Positions 23,756 through 37,490 are shown, counted from the first letter of the stretch. The stretch: 64,000 bases of DNA from Cacajao melanocephalus (GCA_963573385.1 CAUYLG010065800.1:61189-125188); one strand, 5' to 3'. The notes: generated by a model not told the origin, from the sequence alone. Translations and numbers: made by a program.

Positions 23756-25168
23756 AGAAATTGAGGCAAAAATGTGTGAGAAGGCAGAACAGCACAGGAC
23801 TCATGGGAGGAGCAAGGGAGGGGGCATACAAAGGCGACTAGAGATTTCACTGGGAGTATCCCAAAATAATATAAACAGATTCTCCCAGGATTCCTTCCTC
23901 TCCTCCTGAGCTTAAAGCTCAGTCAAAGCCAGCCCCCCAAACATCTATGTCAATGTCATACCAACCCTGGGCTCTTTTCAGCACACACATGCATGTCCAC
24001 GCAGATGCCCTCTCACATACACATGTCCAGACACCCTCTAGTTGGCAAACAAGTGACAATATGCAAATTATCAGAAGCCACAAAGATTTGCTTCGGTGGG
24101 GAGCCTGAACAAACAGGGAACAATTTTGCAAGTGGCCACAGATGGCTTAGTTAGTTTCTCTGCTTACAACGGACACTAACAAGATTTGCCAGAACTAATT
24201 CATTCTTTCACACCAATGCCCTATTCCCCCACCTTCTGAGGGTAAGGAAAATTCCCCATCATGGCCATATGCATTTTTGTTCTTTTCCAACACAGAAAAA
24301 GTGCAAGGATGGGTCATATTTAAGGTGGTTAATATAGATTTAAAATGAGATACGGTAGAAGCAAACATATGCTGACTTTCCTCCTCCCACCCACCTCTGA
24401 CATTTCCCTAAAACCTTATTTGGAGAAAGGGGTGGAAAAGAAGAGATTTATGGAGTCCTGTGCCGAGCTGAAGAACTCAGAGCAGAAAAGAAATGAGTGG
24501 CAAAGAACAGACAAAACAAAATGGACTAGAAACAGACAGTGAACCTATTCGATGAAATCCAAACCAAGAGGCAGGTGAGGAAACACAGGTGGTTAGGGAT
24601 AGAGACTAAAATTCTTGCTTCTTAAGCCAGGGCTTTATCAGATCATATGCAATAGCTATCATCCCAGAGGCTATACATGCGCACACATATGTGTATGTGC
24701 ACACACTATACTCTAACATGCAAACCGATGCACACCAACCTCTTCAGCTGAGGTCCTCAGAGAATCATGAGGACAGAATGACATAAATGCCTGAGGATCC
24801 CCTGGATGCTCTCTAGATTTGATATCTCATAAATTTGTCCTCCCATCCAGATCTTTGCCTCCACTGCCAGCAGGCTGTGTGCTCTGACCTCCTGACCCCC
24901 ACAGCTGGAGTGTCTTCTGAGAATGACAAGCTCCAAGGACCAACAATTATCTCCCAACGTTAAATAAGATGAGCAGAAGTGGCCACTGCTGCTCCCGCAA
25001 TCAGGGCCCAGCCAGAGAGGAGTCTGCTGCAAGTCTAAAATTGGGAGCAAAGGTCAGCTGTCATTTAAGAATGAAGCCAGAAGGAAAGGCAGGTATCCAG
25101 AAGTTCAGCAGCTGCTCCTCCCTGAAGGTGGAGAGGGGCACAGCTGGCCAGCCTGGGGCAGTGCCTCT

Positions 25169-25270
25169 CTGCTTATAAGGTATCTGCAGCAGCTCTGATA
25201 CCAGTGGGAAGCTGCCAGTACCTTGTGTGGAGCAACAAGCATTTTTTAAAAGGTCCCAGAATCACAGACC
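25169..25270 (+). repeat. Local direct repeat, copy 1
   Basis: Shares with 25917-26018 a 31-bp identical core (CAGCAGCTCTGATACCAGTG and on to GCTGCCA) and roughly 75-80 percent similarity over about 100 bp, including AGCAACAAGCATTT. Offset 748 bp. I do not recognise it as an interspersed family. Confidence 0.8.
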
Positions 25271-25916
25271 AGGTTTTTGCAGGGTATTCTCCATTCCTTC
25301 TCTGCAAAGGTCATCTGAACTAATGGAGAGTTTTAAAGGCAGTCCTTCCTTTCAGACCTTGAAATACTGGCACTGCCCATGAGCACGTACTACTCCCCTG
25401 CCCTCCACCCCTTGCCCACATTGGATGCAGTTTTTGCCTTCCTCCACGAAGTGGCCAGTTTTCTCGTGGTCTCCACTCCTGCACCTGATTTGCCCCAATA
25501 CACTGGGCCTTTCAGGTGTTTTGACCTTCCCCTAATTTATCAGATTTCTGCTTGTATTTCTTCTGCTACTTGTTTTGGATTCTGTTCCCTCTTCCAAAAC
25601 GTGTGATGCATGGTTTCTCAGGATTCTTGTCAAGCTTGCTATTCTCCCTTCCTCTTCCTATGCTGGAAATTTCAAGGACATCCCATAAATGAAATACACC
25701 GGCACCATAAAACCACATGTGTCTTCACAGAGACACCAGAATGGAAGCCTTCAACTAACATCGCATCTTGTTCTGCTTGAAGTTGTTTCTTGACTGTCTT
25801 TCCAATTAGATACAGACTGTCCCTATCACTCAATCAAATCAACCGGTCAATTATAAGTTCTGTTTTGAGAATCTCTGACATCCTCCTCCATAGTTGAGAT
25901 ACTATGGAGACACTTT

Positions 25917-26018
25917 CTGCTTATAGAGTAACTACAGCAGCTCTGATACCAGTGGGAAGCTGCCAATACTTTGGGTGAAGCAACAAGCATTTGTGAAAAC
26001 GTCGCAGAACCAGAACTA
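25917..26018 (+). repeat. Local direct repeat, copy 2
   Basis: Partner of 25169-25270, same orientation. The flanks on either side do not match, so it is not a simple 748-bp tandem duplication visible today. Either an old duplication has eroded outside this block, or two copies of an unrecognised repeat lie close together. Confidence 0.8.
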
Positions 26019-27085
26019 CAGACAGCTTTCTGTCTGTAACTTACGAGTCACACAGACAACAGTACCCCACTTGCAACATCAGAGGGACAATACCCACTTA
26101 CATCTCCATAATACTGCCTGGCATGCAATAAATAGTTATTGAAGAAAATATCTTCGGTCGAATGAGTGAATAAATGAATGAATGACTCAGTTATGCTAAG
26201 GAAGAGAACAATTTAATTGGGATAAGTAGCATCCGCAGGGGCATCATGATTTCACTCAGCTTAGCTCTGTCTCTTTCTCTGTCTCTCTTTGCTACTAGGA
26301 CATCTTTCTGAGGCTCACTAGAGCCCACTGTTCTGAAATCAAATTTTGTTTCTAACGCTTCCTCCTGCTCCTCCTGCTCTCACAGTTCTAGGATCTGCAG
26401 CTTTTGGTAACCCTAGGCTCTGAAGAAGGACCCTAGCTAACCCAAGGTGCCACATGTGAATCAGCTGGCAGGTCTGAACATGAGGGCCATTCTTGACTCC
26501 AGATCCAGGGTCTGCCCTGCACCTGCTGCTACCCAATCTGTGACAACCTCCCTCACCTAGTCCAGTGTGTCTATATCCTATCTGCTATTTCTCCCTAATT
26601 GCTTCAGGCAAGGTTTGTTTTCATATCTGGATTATATTCAAAAATGAAGGGAAGGAGGGAGCATTTACTAAAAACCAGATCATTCCATATGGTAAAGTGC
26701 TGAGCAAAAACTCTATTAGTTTCAGGAGCAGAGTTCATTGCTCAGTAAAGTTGCTACATTTCTTATAATCCACATTATTATGAACCAATGATATATTTTA
26801 AGAAATTAAAAGGTATACACAAGCACACACCCATACACATGCAGATGCACATGTGCATTTTAAGTCATCTAGAAAAATTCTGTGTCCTTAGGAGGAAGCA
26901 ACAGAGAAACCTTCAACCTCTCTGACCTTCTCTCTATCTCTGTCTTTTCTTTCTCTTTTCTTTGTTTTATTCTATATTCTATTCTAGGGGAATCCTCAGG
27001 TCCTTCAATGCTCTGGGTCACAGGCTTAGTCCACCAGTGAGAGGAGGGAGGAAACGGTGTGTTTAAGAACAGCTTTTTGGATTTT

Positions 27086-27371
<286 letters not shown>

Positions 27372-27929
27372 AGTTTTTTGGATTTTAGTGCATTAATCAT
27401 GTGTTCATTCTCTAACCCTTTCTCTCATCACCATAAAGGATCAAAATATACTCTTTTGTTGGTAAAGGGCCAATCCCTTGCAATGGCCCCGAAGTAGAGA
27501 TGGGAGTGTCTGTAGTGAGGACAGACTCTGCAGAGCTGGAGGCCAGCAGAGCCCTGTGCCTGCAAAGTCAGAGGACAACCTGAGAGAATGTGCTCGAGTG
27601 TCTCCTAAATCTGCTGAGACAAGTTTCACCGATTTTGTAGAACATGACAGAAAAAGAGGACAAAAGCACAAGGTTTGGGAGCAGGTTTTATAAAGCTTTC
27701 TCAAGATTCGACCCAACTGTCTCTCTGGTTTCCCTGGCATCTGGCTATTGTGGTCTCATTTTACAGAGAGCTTAATGGAAGGACCGGAAAAACACCTCTC
27801 TGCCAGTTTTCCAGAAGGCAGAGTCAGAGGTGAGAAACTGTGGTTCCCTCCTTGGGTTCAGCTGCCTGAGCACTGCATGTGAGGCCACTGCGGCTGCCTC
27901 GGAGCTCGGAGGGCAGGCACTGGGATCAC

Positions 27930-28118
27930 AACCTCCTGGCTGCCTCTGAAACCCAGGGCAAGTTCCTGGAGCTCTCTATTCCTCATTTGTGTCATCTGTG
28001 AGATGGGGATAATAGCATCACATGGTGGTTTCGGAGAAGTTTGAGTAGCAATGTGTGTCAGGCGCTTGGCAAAGTTCTCAGTTCCTCTAAGTAGCAAAAA
28101 TGGCAGCTGTTGTTATGT
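27930..28118 (+). repeat. MIR SINE
   Basis: 'acccagggcaagttcctggagctctctattcctcatttgtgtcatctgtgagatggggataatagcatcaca' followed by 'gtgtcaggcgcttggcaaag' and 'ggcagctgttgtta', the MIR core and 3' part. Confidence 0.75.
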
Positions 28119-28190
28119 CCAGGAAAGCAACTTGCACAGCCAATTGGCTTTCTCTGTGATTCAGGTTTTCCACAAAAGAATGACTCGCCT

Positions 28191-28487
28191 GGATGAGGGC
28201 AGTGGCTAATGCCATAATCCCAGCACTTTAGGAGGCCAAGGTAGGTAGATCACTTGAGGTCAGGAGTTTGAGACCAGCCTGGCCAACATGGCAAAACCCC
28301 ATCTCTACTAAAAATATAAGAATTAGCCTGGCCTGTGGCACATGCCTTTAATACCAGCTATTTAGGAGGCTGAGGTGAGAGAATCGCTTGAACCTGGGAG
28401 GAGGAGGTTGCAGAGAGCCAGGATCACACCATTGCACCCCAGCCTAGGCAACAGAGGGAGATTAAGTCTAAAAAAACCTAACAAACA
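28191..28487 (+). mobile_element. Alu SINE (older AluS) with target-site duplication
   Basis: Dimeric Alu between AAAAGAATGACTCGCCT (28174-28190) and AAAAGAATGACTTGCCT (28488-28504), one mismatch. Diverged body and a degraded A-tail (AAAAAAACCTAACAAAC). Confidence 0.93.
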
Positions 28488-28504
28488 AAAAGAATGACTT
28501 GCCT

Positions 28505-29395
28505 ATGCTTCTGATACACAGTTCCTATTTCTTAGAATGAAATAAGAAAACGTAAAGAGCCTGGATACCAAAGAACCTTTAAGAAAACCTCCAAGGACAG
28601 CAAGGCCTATCCTTTATAAACCAGTAGGATCTTGGTGAAACTTATAGGACAGGTTCAAAACAGAAAGAAAAACTTCTGTCAGTGGTGGTTTTAATATTTT
28701 CCCCGTTTTGATTTTTTTGTTTTTCTCCCCCTGCCAAGGGATTAACGCATAGGTTCTTAAACAAGGGGGTCCCCCACTTACAGCTGACAGCAGCAGCTGC
28801 AACCTCTGACTCTCCTGCAGAATGGCAGGGAATCGAATCAAAAAGAAAAGCCAGTGGACAACCTTTCCTCCGGGAGCATGAAACACAATACCAGCCTTTC
28901 GCCAAACCCGGCAGACACCAGCCCTGATTGGAGGTTGCCTCGGAACAAAGGGAAATTGGTATTTAAAAAAAAATCTTCTGAAAGCCAACTCAGCAGATGG
29001 TTTTTTCCTGGGCTCCAGGAGAAGGGGGAGAAGGTGGGGGTAGGGGAAGGATGCTGGGATAACACAACTGCCACCAGGATACAGATGACTGAGAAGGGAC
29101 AAAGATGGGCAAAGAGGGCTGACCTCTCACCCCGGAATTTCACAAAGGGCAATTACACCATGTGGTGGGTATCTGAACACGCCCACTTCCAACCTGCAGC
29201 TGCTGTCCATCACAGCCACGTCTGGGGGCTTTATTAAAAGCAGAGGAGGAGAGAGGCCAGGGAATAAGAGGATATTGAAGGAAGTGATGGAAAACTTTAA
29301 TTAGCGACCATAGTTTGTTGGAAATCTACCATACACTAGTTTTAAAGAAGAACACCTTCTGTTTCCATCGCACTGTTAACATTTCAGTGCTGTTT
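28505..29395. other. Unassigned, repeat-poor intronic stretch
   Basis: No interspersed repeat recognised. The stretch has moderately high GC and overlapping open frames of 127 codons (plus, 28854-29237) and 162 codons (minus, 28614-29102) without any domain I recognise. GGCTTTATTAAAAGCAGAGG at 29227-29246 and CAGCTGCTGTCC earlier are plain E-box-like/AT motifs with no special weight. Unfilled by repeats, it is a reasonable place to look for conserved non-coding sequence, but I cannot measure conservation. Confidence 0.4.
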
Positions 29396-29540
29396 TAAAG
29401 CTATTCGCTCAGATTATCTTCAGAATTATGCGGAAAGAAGAGTGACATTATTACTCCCTTATTAAATATGAGCAAACACAGATTGATTTGTTAAAGACAG
29501 AACAGGGACTCAGACCCAGAACCCCTGATTGAGGAAACGA
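29395..29540 (-). repeat. MIR-like SINE fragment
   Basis: 'gattatcttcagaattatgcgg', 'ttaaatatgagcaaacacagattgatttgtt' and 'gacagaacagggactcagacccagaacccc' follow reverse-complement MIR order with high divergence. Confidence 0.5.
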
Positions 29541-29964
29541 CTCCCCTCAGGCCTCAGGCTAGTCAGTGCTCACAGAATATTATTTTGCATGTTCCTCAGC
29601 TGAATCCCACATTCTCGGTCCAAACCAGGACACTTTAGAATACCCTGTAAATAACTTCTGGATTAAGTCACAGTGAGCCTATTATCCCACAGCCCAGTGC
29701 TGCTGCCAGCCCATCACTTTGTACCACGGCTCACTGCTGCTGTGACCTGCCGAGTGTTTTCCAGCAGGAATATGGCTGTGGGCAGTCAAGAAAGGAGCCG
29801 TGTGTCTCCATGATGAAGCTGCAGTGCTGGAGTTTACCCACAGCCAGGGCCAGGCAGCAGAAACAACCAGGTGAGCTTCAAGGGACTCAACTATTCTTTT
29901 AAAGATGCCCCGGCAGGGCAAGGCAGGGTAGAATATTTCAAAGATAACTTCCTACTGCTGGAAA

Positions 29965-30110
29965 ACAGGAGACCTGAGGGTTTGAGTCCCAAACACCTCC
30001 CCACTCCTCAGTAATTAGCTGAAAGCTTAGACAAGCCATTTAAAACCCTCAGAGTCCTTTCCCCAGTCTATAAAACAGGGAGAAATAACAACGAATTCAC
30101 TTAACTATAC
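29965..30110 (+). repeat. MIR SINE fragment
   Basis: 'caggagacctgagggtttgagtccc', then 'agacaagccatttaaaaccctcagagtcctttccccagtctataaaacagggagaaataa', fit the MIR 5' to middle portion. Confidence 0.65.
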
Positions 30111-30400
30111 GAAGAACAAACCCAAAAGAAGCAACAGTTGGGCAGATGTGAGTACAGTTTGTCAAGGTGCGGGGCAGATGTGAGTGTCCACACATGCACT
30201 ATCATCTGGATCACATATTTTGACAATTATTAAACACAGTGCCCTGGGTTTTTCCCTAAATGTCCTGAGATCAATTCTTCTTAGCAACATCTTTCTAAGC
30301 ATCACTTAGGCTGAACATCCCATACAACTCTGTAGGTACTTCTAGAATTGAGATGCTTCAGCTCTGTTACAGTATATCTGGATAGGTGCAAGCTCGCGCA

Positions 30401-30404
30401 TGTG

Positions 30405-30436
<32 letters not shown>
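30401..30436. repeat. (CA)n microsatellite
   Basis: TGTGTGCGCGCACACACACA continuing as CA repeats to 30436, about 13 uninterrupted CA units after a short CG-alternating, Z-DNA-prone start. Confidence 0.92.
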
Positions 30437-30482
30437 AGATTTCAGATGTTTCTAACTACTAATGCAAAATACACAGAGCTGA

Positions 30483-30835
<353 letters not shown>

Positions 30836-31579
30836 AAAAGAAAAGAAGAGCTAAGAAGAACTTGTTTAACATCTAGGCTGGAAAGATAAAAATAAGTGAA
30901 TATTATATTAAAAGATAAAACTCCTGTCCTCAGGGAGCTTACACCATAATTGAGAAGAATATTCTTTACCTTTGACGACACGCATTTGACAGCTCTTTCA
31001 TTTAGATAAAGGAGGTCAATATATAAATAAGCAATGAGGTTTGGATAAGGCAGATAGTCACCTAATGGTGTATCTCAAGAGAATACATAGAAAAGGAATT
31101 CTGACTGAGTTGGGCAACTATATTTAAAAGTGCCTTGTTTCTGTGCCTTCTATGTAGTTCTTAGGCCCAAACTGAACCATCTGAATAACATTTGATTCAC
31201 ATCTCTGTCTAGAAGTGTGCACAAAGAGAGGATAATAATGCAAACACCTGAATTTTAGCCTAGTGAATCCACTGAATATAGGATGCGATAGTTTGAACAG
31301 CAAAAGTAGCATAAGACAATATTAATTTGGCAGGTTTCCTTGACCTTGAGTTCAGCGTATATGAACAATGACATAGCTTCTAGAAAGCTGGTACAGCCTG
31401 GGGTCATGTTAATAGAGGTACCGTGTCAAGAACAGAGGTGGTTACAATCCTCTGACATTCTGCAGGGCCAGACCACCTCCCAGTATTGTACTCTGTTCTG
31501 TGAGCTCTCCCACTTATACCTTTTAGAAGGGACACTGAAAAGCTAGCATTCCCAGCACAGGAACCAGGGTGGTTTGGCA

Positions 31580-31790
31580 CCAAGAAACCATGGAATATAA
31601 GGAATACTTTCAGCAACTGCACAGTCAGGCTTTAAAAGGGATGACTAGTGAAATATAAGAGCTTTCTAAAACAAGGGCTGCCGTGAACGGTGGCACATCC
31701 CCTCCCTGAAGGCCTTTGAGCCAAATAACTATGCCGTAGGGGTATGGGAAGGTGTGTTTTGTTCCTTTATGAGGCACACTGAAAGAGAAA
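31580..31790 (+). repeat. CR1/L3-like LINE remnant (tentative)
   Basis: 'gaaatataagagctttctaaaacaagggctgccgtgaacggtggcacatcccctccctgaaggcctttgagcc' resembles the CR1/L3 3' segment with 'aggaagaacttt..gctgcct..ggtggtg..tccccatc..ggaggt..ttcaagc'. Very diverged; could be coincidence. Confidence 0.35.
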
Positions 31791-32869
31791 TGTCAGAGGC
31801 TCTTCTGATTTCTAGCAATATCCATGATTCTGGAAGTGTGACTCAGCTGGGGACCTGTACCTTTCTTTTGAAACAGAGCTTCTGTTGTCAGCCTTCTCCT
31901 GCCTACTGACCAGATGTCTGATTCTCACCTGTGTCCTCAATGAATTCAACTTCTCATTCGAGGACCCTTTCTGGATCTCCCAGTCTTGGCTTCCTTCATG
32001 ATCCCATACCACGCAAGACCAGTCAGAAACACTGCCCTGCCATTTATCTAAATGGTAGCAATCAATCAGGAAGACTGGGTCATTTCAGGAACCCGATGAT
32101 GCAGGAAGAATCACACCCTAAATAAGTTAGTTTCTACCTAATGCTGCCCCCGAAGGATAAGAATGGAGAAACCATGGAGAATCCTATTGCTCACTACAAA
32201 ACCCATGATCCATCACGAGGAGCAACCACCATGGTTCTGCAGGGGTACTGTGTGTTGTAAAAAATGCTGAAATTCCCGAGCTGAGTTCTCATGAACAAGA
32301 CTAAACAAATGAATTAACTGGCCTGGTATAAAAGGCTGCCCACACTCCTGGACAAATTTCTATTTGCAAATGATTGCTTCTTATTGGTAAGATATGGTGT
32401 GTGGCCCACCTGGAAGGACAGAGCTGCTCTCTATCTCCTTTTGAGAATTTCCTATCCACCCCCAACCTCCTATCCTCACTGTGAAACTGGCCAGAAACCT
32501 ATGTGAGGCAAAGAAGACCAATGGGGGAGGGGGGAATAAACAAGGTCTAGAAAACACACCAAAGCAACCTGCATTTGATACTAATGATGATTATCAAACG
32601 GCCTCACAGGCCAGATACTGAGGTGGGAACTGCTCAGCCTTTTCAGAGTAAACAAAGACCTCCATTGTTTCCCCTGTGAGGTCACAGGCTGGTGGGGAGG
32701 TGAGGGAAGTTGGCCTCAGGAAGGAGGGGCAGACAGGGAGAAAAATACAACAACCTGGGAATTCAGAGAGAAATACAGACTCAAGATATACAGGCAGGCC
32801 CTCGCCTTCACAGGGCAAGATCCATTGGGATACTGTGGAAAATGGGAAAGTGCCCTAGAAGCTGTGTAG

Positions 32870-33200
32870 TCAGGCCAGGCCAGTGGCTTACACCTGTAAT
32901 CCCAGAACTTTGGGAGACCCAAGTGGGAGGACTGCCTGGGCAACATTGCAAGACCTATCTCTACAAAAAAAATATATATATATGTGTGTATGTGTGTGTG
33001 TGTGTGTGTATATATATATGATAAATCAGCTAGGTGTGGTGGTGCACACCTGCTGTCCTAGCTACTCGGTAGGCTGAGATGAGAGGATCACTTGAGACCA
33101 GGAGTTTGAGGCTGCAGTGAGCTACGGAGCTATGGTTGCATGACGGAAGTCCAGCCTGGGCAATAGAGCAAGACCCTGTTTAACAAGAGAAAAAAAAAAG
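32870..33200 (+). mobile_element. AluJ-like SINE with dinucleotide repeat in linker
   Basis: Old Alu: 'aagtgggaggactgcctgggcaacattgcaagacctatctctac', then a (TA)n(TG)n(TA)n array, then the right monomer 'gctaggtgtggtggtgcacacctgctgtcctagctactcgg' and 'gagaccaggagtttgaggctgcagtgagct'. These last phrases are typical of AluJ. Confidence 0.9.
32967..33020. repeat. (TA)n(TG)n(TA)n microsatellite inside Alu
   Basis: ATATATATATATGTGTGTATGTG followed by TG repeats and ATATATATAT, grown from the A-rich linker between the two Alu monomers. Likely length-polymorphic. Confidence 0.9.
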
Positions 33201-33268
33201 AAGAAAAAGAAAATGAAGGGAGGGAGAAGAGGGGAGAGGAGGGGAGAGGAGGGGAGAGGAGAGGAGAA
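33189..33268 (+). repeat. Polypurine tail with (GGGGAGAGGA)3
   Basis: The A-rich tail of the preceding AluJ passes into a purine tract containing three exact copies of the decamer GGGGAGAGGA (33231-33260). Only one T (33215) and no C from 33190 to 33268. Confidence 0.88.
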
Positions 33269-34554
33269 AAATGTTGTGTGGTCCAAACCTCTTGCAATGC
33301 AGGGTTCTGGGTGTTCCTGTTCAACATATATAGACAGCGGTCTCAGCTTGCACTCCTCTAGCAGCGGGAGGCTCACTGATCTACCAGCCAATATATAATT
33401 CAGCCTCAGGCAGACTCGATATGATGTGCTGTGGCTAAAAGTCAGTGAAGGTGTTTGCATGTTGTGTCTGTCTGTATGCCTCTTGGATACCTGGGTCTAA
33501 ACTCCCGCCCTCCTCTTTGGTAGCCTCTTCCTCTGGCCACCGATGGCTCCATAGGGGGATGCCCAGAGCCTTAATGCTAACCTTCCAAGTTACTCTGAGG
33601 ACCATACATGTTGAAACACTTTTCCCAAAGCAGTTTGGCTGTGTGCAAAGTATAACACAAATTTTCAGTTTATTGTGGATATTAAAAACTTCCTAAAATG
33701 CATGCCTTGTGCTGTTTTTTTTCTATACTTAATGCTGTCAGGAACCTGAACCAACACCTCAACCCAGACTCTGCGACCCCACCCTGTGTTCTCCAACTTG
33801 ACTATCCTTAGCTGTTCCCAGTAACTTCCTGAACAAAGCCACCTGCATCTAATAAACAAGCAGAGCAGGTAGGGGGTGTCTTGGGATGTGGGGCATTGTT
33901 GTAGCTTGAAGGGGGGATGTTTTTAACTTCAACTTGCAGGAATCAGAACAGTCAAAGATGTGGTAGGAAAAGGCAAAAAGGAATTGTTTCTCTTGCCTTT
34001 TATTAAAAATGGAAAAAAAGGAAATATAACTGTGGGTCAACTAGCAATGTAGCCATGAGAGGACTTTTTGAGGATGTAAAATTGCAGCGATGAGGAAGAG
34101 ATGCAGAGTTTGCAAATGCTAGAAGAGTAGCAGCTGCCAGCTGAACCCCACTTGGTGGTTCCTTTGACACTGCTTTGAAACTTTCATTTTGAGTCATCCT
34201 TTGTGCTCAGCAGTAATCCCGGTTTGGCAGATAAATGACCACAGAGATAAAAGACCTTTGAACTATCTCTAAATAAATCCCTATAGCAATTCTCACCACC
34301 AACACCAAAAAAAAAAAAAAATCATTAGTGATATGCTGAACTAGTAGATATTTCTTCAGGCATCAGACATTAGGCACTGGCGCTGCCTCCAGCTAACATA
34401 ATCCAACACAGCTCAGGCCTCCCGAGTGTGCAGCACCACCGCAGATCACTGTGTGCCCGCTCTGTGCCTCAACTAAGGAAGTTCCTGTGGGTGGTCAGCA
34501 GGGAGAGATGCCAAACAGCAATGAGAGCAGGACATACTGAGCAAAGTACTGTCC

Positions 34555-34750
34555 TAAGTGCCCAGTAGGCAATTTCAACCTCACCACAGTGACATTAACA
34601 AGGAGGGGCTGCTGTTATCCGATTTTCCTACTGTCAGGAAACGTTTCAAGAGGTTAGGTCTTGCCTAAGGCTGTGCAGGCTGTCTCTGTCCAGAGGCAGA
34701 GAGACCATGTTCCTGGAATCAGGGGACCTGAGTTCTAATCCAGTCCCAGA
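34555..34750 (-). repeat. MIR-like SINE fragment
   Basis: 'ctgttatccgattttcctactgtcaggaaacgtttcaagaggttaggtcttgcctaaggctgtgcagg' fits reverse-complement MIR ('cattttacagatgaggaaactgaggc..gaggttaagtaacttgcccaaggtcaca'). The right border is unclear. Confidence 0.45.
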
Positions 34751-35706
34751 GTGGGGGCTCTTTCTAACAGACCTGGTAGTCCTCACCTAGAATTTCATAT
34801 ACAGAGCACATTAGCCATGATTCAGAGAATAAATGACTTTCTGTCTGAACAGGACACAGTTTTCTGCTGGCTACTCTGCCAGATTCATTTTCAACGGCAT
34901 AAAATTCACCAAAGAACCTTTCTTAGGGGAGGTCCAAAGAGAAAAAAATCAAAAAAGAGAATATAAACCGGGAGGAAGCAGCCAGGCTACATGTTTTAAA
35001 ACCCCAGAAAATCCCAAATACAAGAAGAAAAAAAAAAGAAAACTAGAAGACACGGTCGAGAGATAACCAATATTTCCAGAATATACTCATGGAACACAAG
35101 TTTGGTAAATCACCACTCTTTAAGCTCAACTCTGGCCCTTGCTCCCATGATTTTAGATCTTTTGACATGTGGGGCTAAAAGGAAACAATTTGACGGTGGA
35201 ACAGTGGGTCCAAACAGAGGTCAAAAATCTGTTTATAGTAATGAGTGTTCTTAAAGAGAAACATTTGCCCTGCTGATCAAACAGAATGGCCCTTCAAGTT
35301 TCTAGATTATAGAACAGAAACGAGACCTCAGAGGGAAAGTGCTGTTTTGTTTTACTTCTTCATCTTTTTTTTTGAACATGTAGAAGCTGAGAAGCAGGGA
35401 GTAAAGTATAGTGGCTGAATGCGATTGTGAGTCACAGAGGCAGGGTTGATGCCCAGGGCTCCCATCTCCAAGTCCAAGGTTCTTTCCCTCACATTTTCAG
35501 CTGACATGTCCAATGCTCCCTGCTGCCCTGCAGAAAAGGTCATTCCCAACCTTCCCTGTTGCTTTAGCTATAACATAATCAGAGAGAAATCTATCAGGAA
35601 ACAAAATTTCCAGGCATTCTGATGAATACATAGAAATGCAGTTCTTAAAAATATTTTTAAATCTCAGGAGATAAAAAAAATTAAACAAGATGGGAAATTC
35701 AACCTC

Positions 35707-36027
<321 letters not shown>

Positions 36028-36569
36028 TAGAAATGCTAGGGAGACCTATTCTCCAAGTCAGGAAGAGGGCATTGTGGAGGAAGAAGCCCCATACTCCCAG
36101 GAGTTCAAAACTCCATATTCCCACCTCCAGAAGAAGAGAGGCCAAGTCTTCTGTAAAGCAATACACTTGGGAGTAACCAGAGAAAATGCTGACAAAAGAG
36201 GATGGCAACGGAGGGACGCCTGAACCACCGGGAGGGTGGACGGCTCTCTGATAGTAGTCAGAGCCACCCACTAGTCCTCCACTAGGAGGAGAAAACCATG
36301 GGTGCAGCAGCCAGAGGTCAGGGAACCTATGCCCTTGGCAAAGCAAGCCACCCCTCACTCACTGCCAAACACCTCCTCTCATAGCCCCCTCCTCACCCAC
36401 CTGGTAAACCAAATTGCTACCACCATTAAAGGTCAAGAGAGAAATGAGCCTCTCAGGACATGCTAGGAAAAGGGAAGAACCCTCGAGCAATCTCTCCTTG
36501 CTGACAACTGTGTCACCAAAAGGCTCCCCTTTCATGTCTCCCATTTTAAGCTCCTTTGCACAGCATCAC

Positions 36570-36735
36570 TCTCACCAAGTTCCCCATCACCCCTGCAACC
36601 GTTCCTTCTCCGTGATTCAAAGCCCTCTGAGAACTCCTGTTACCTACAGAATTAAATCCAAACTCATTTCTTCATTTGACATTCATTGCTCTCTGCAATC
36701 TGATGCCAGTCTCTCTTACCATCAATAACACCTAA
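36570..36735 (+). repeat. L2 LINE fragment
   Basis: 'cctacagaattaaatccaaactcatttcttcatttgacattcattgctctctgcaatctgatgccagtctctctta' follows the L2 segment 'agaataaagtccaaactcctta..ggc..acaaggccctgcatgatctggcc'. Confidence 0.5.
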
Positions 36736-37274
36736 GAAATCTTTTTCCTCTCCACACTTTGTGTGTTTGCTCTTTGAGTAAGGATGAAATAAGTGCATGA
36801 CTTATTTGATTTATCAAAAGCAGATGGTGAATGCTCAGGACAGAATACAAGAGTCTTTCCCTACATATATGACGATGGTCTAGGCCAAGACAAATCCTGA
36901 ATGTATGTCTAGCACTATGTCAGGCACCTGATGGGTATAAGGTTGAAGTCCCTGCTACAAGAGGAAATAAGATCTCTCAATGGAACTGCAGAGGAGGAAA
37001 AATTAAATCCAAAGAAATGAAATGGAAGTTGTATTTTTATCAAAAGCAAGTAAAATCTGTAAGTACAATAAATGAAAAAAAAATATGGCTTTAACTAGTG
37101 AGCTTTGAAAACTCTCTCAAAACCCTGGAGAACTTAGAATTAAGGAAAATGTGTCAGATTATGCTTGTGCCACCCCAGCTATATGAGAAAGTGTGGAAGA
37201 AACACTCCAGTGATCCTCACCTTCTAGAAATCCTTTACTTTTATAGGGTGTGGTAACTTAGGGACTGGAATATA

Positions 37275-37490
37275 TAGTTTCTTGGAGTCTAATAGAACTG
37301 GCTTCATAGGAAAACCTTGCCCCTTCCAGCTCCTGCTCTTTGAAGCAATGTGAGCCTCAATTTCCTGTAAATAAATATCTGCCTGGCAGGATCATTATGA
37401 GGACTAATAGATAAGATAAGTACATGTAAAACAGCTAGCAGAGTGTCTGCCATGTAGCTCAGTAAATCAGAGTTATTATGATGACGTGTG
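37275..37490 (+). repeat. MIR SINE
   Basis: 'tgagcctcaatttcctgtaaataaatatctgcctggcaggatcattatgaggactaatagataagataagtacatgtaaaacagctagcagagtgtctgccatgtagctcagtaaatcagagttatta' gives the MIR 3' two thirds in order. Confidence 0.7.

Noticed and set aside
28614..29237. Overlapping open frames of 162 (minus) and 127 (plus) codons
   Set aside because: No recognisable domain, no splice or polyadenylation context I could trust, and overlap on both strands is typical of chance frames in moderately GC-rich DNA.
36242..36290. Two adjacent short hairpins (GGCT..CTGA/TCAG..AGCC and TCCTCC-ACTA-GGAGGA)
   Set aside because: Stems of 6-8 bp occur often by chance; no precursor-like length or pairing for a microRNA.
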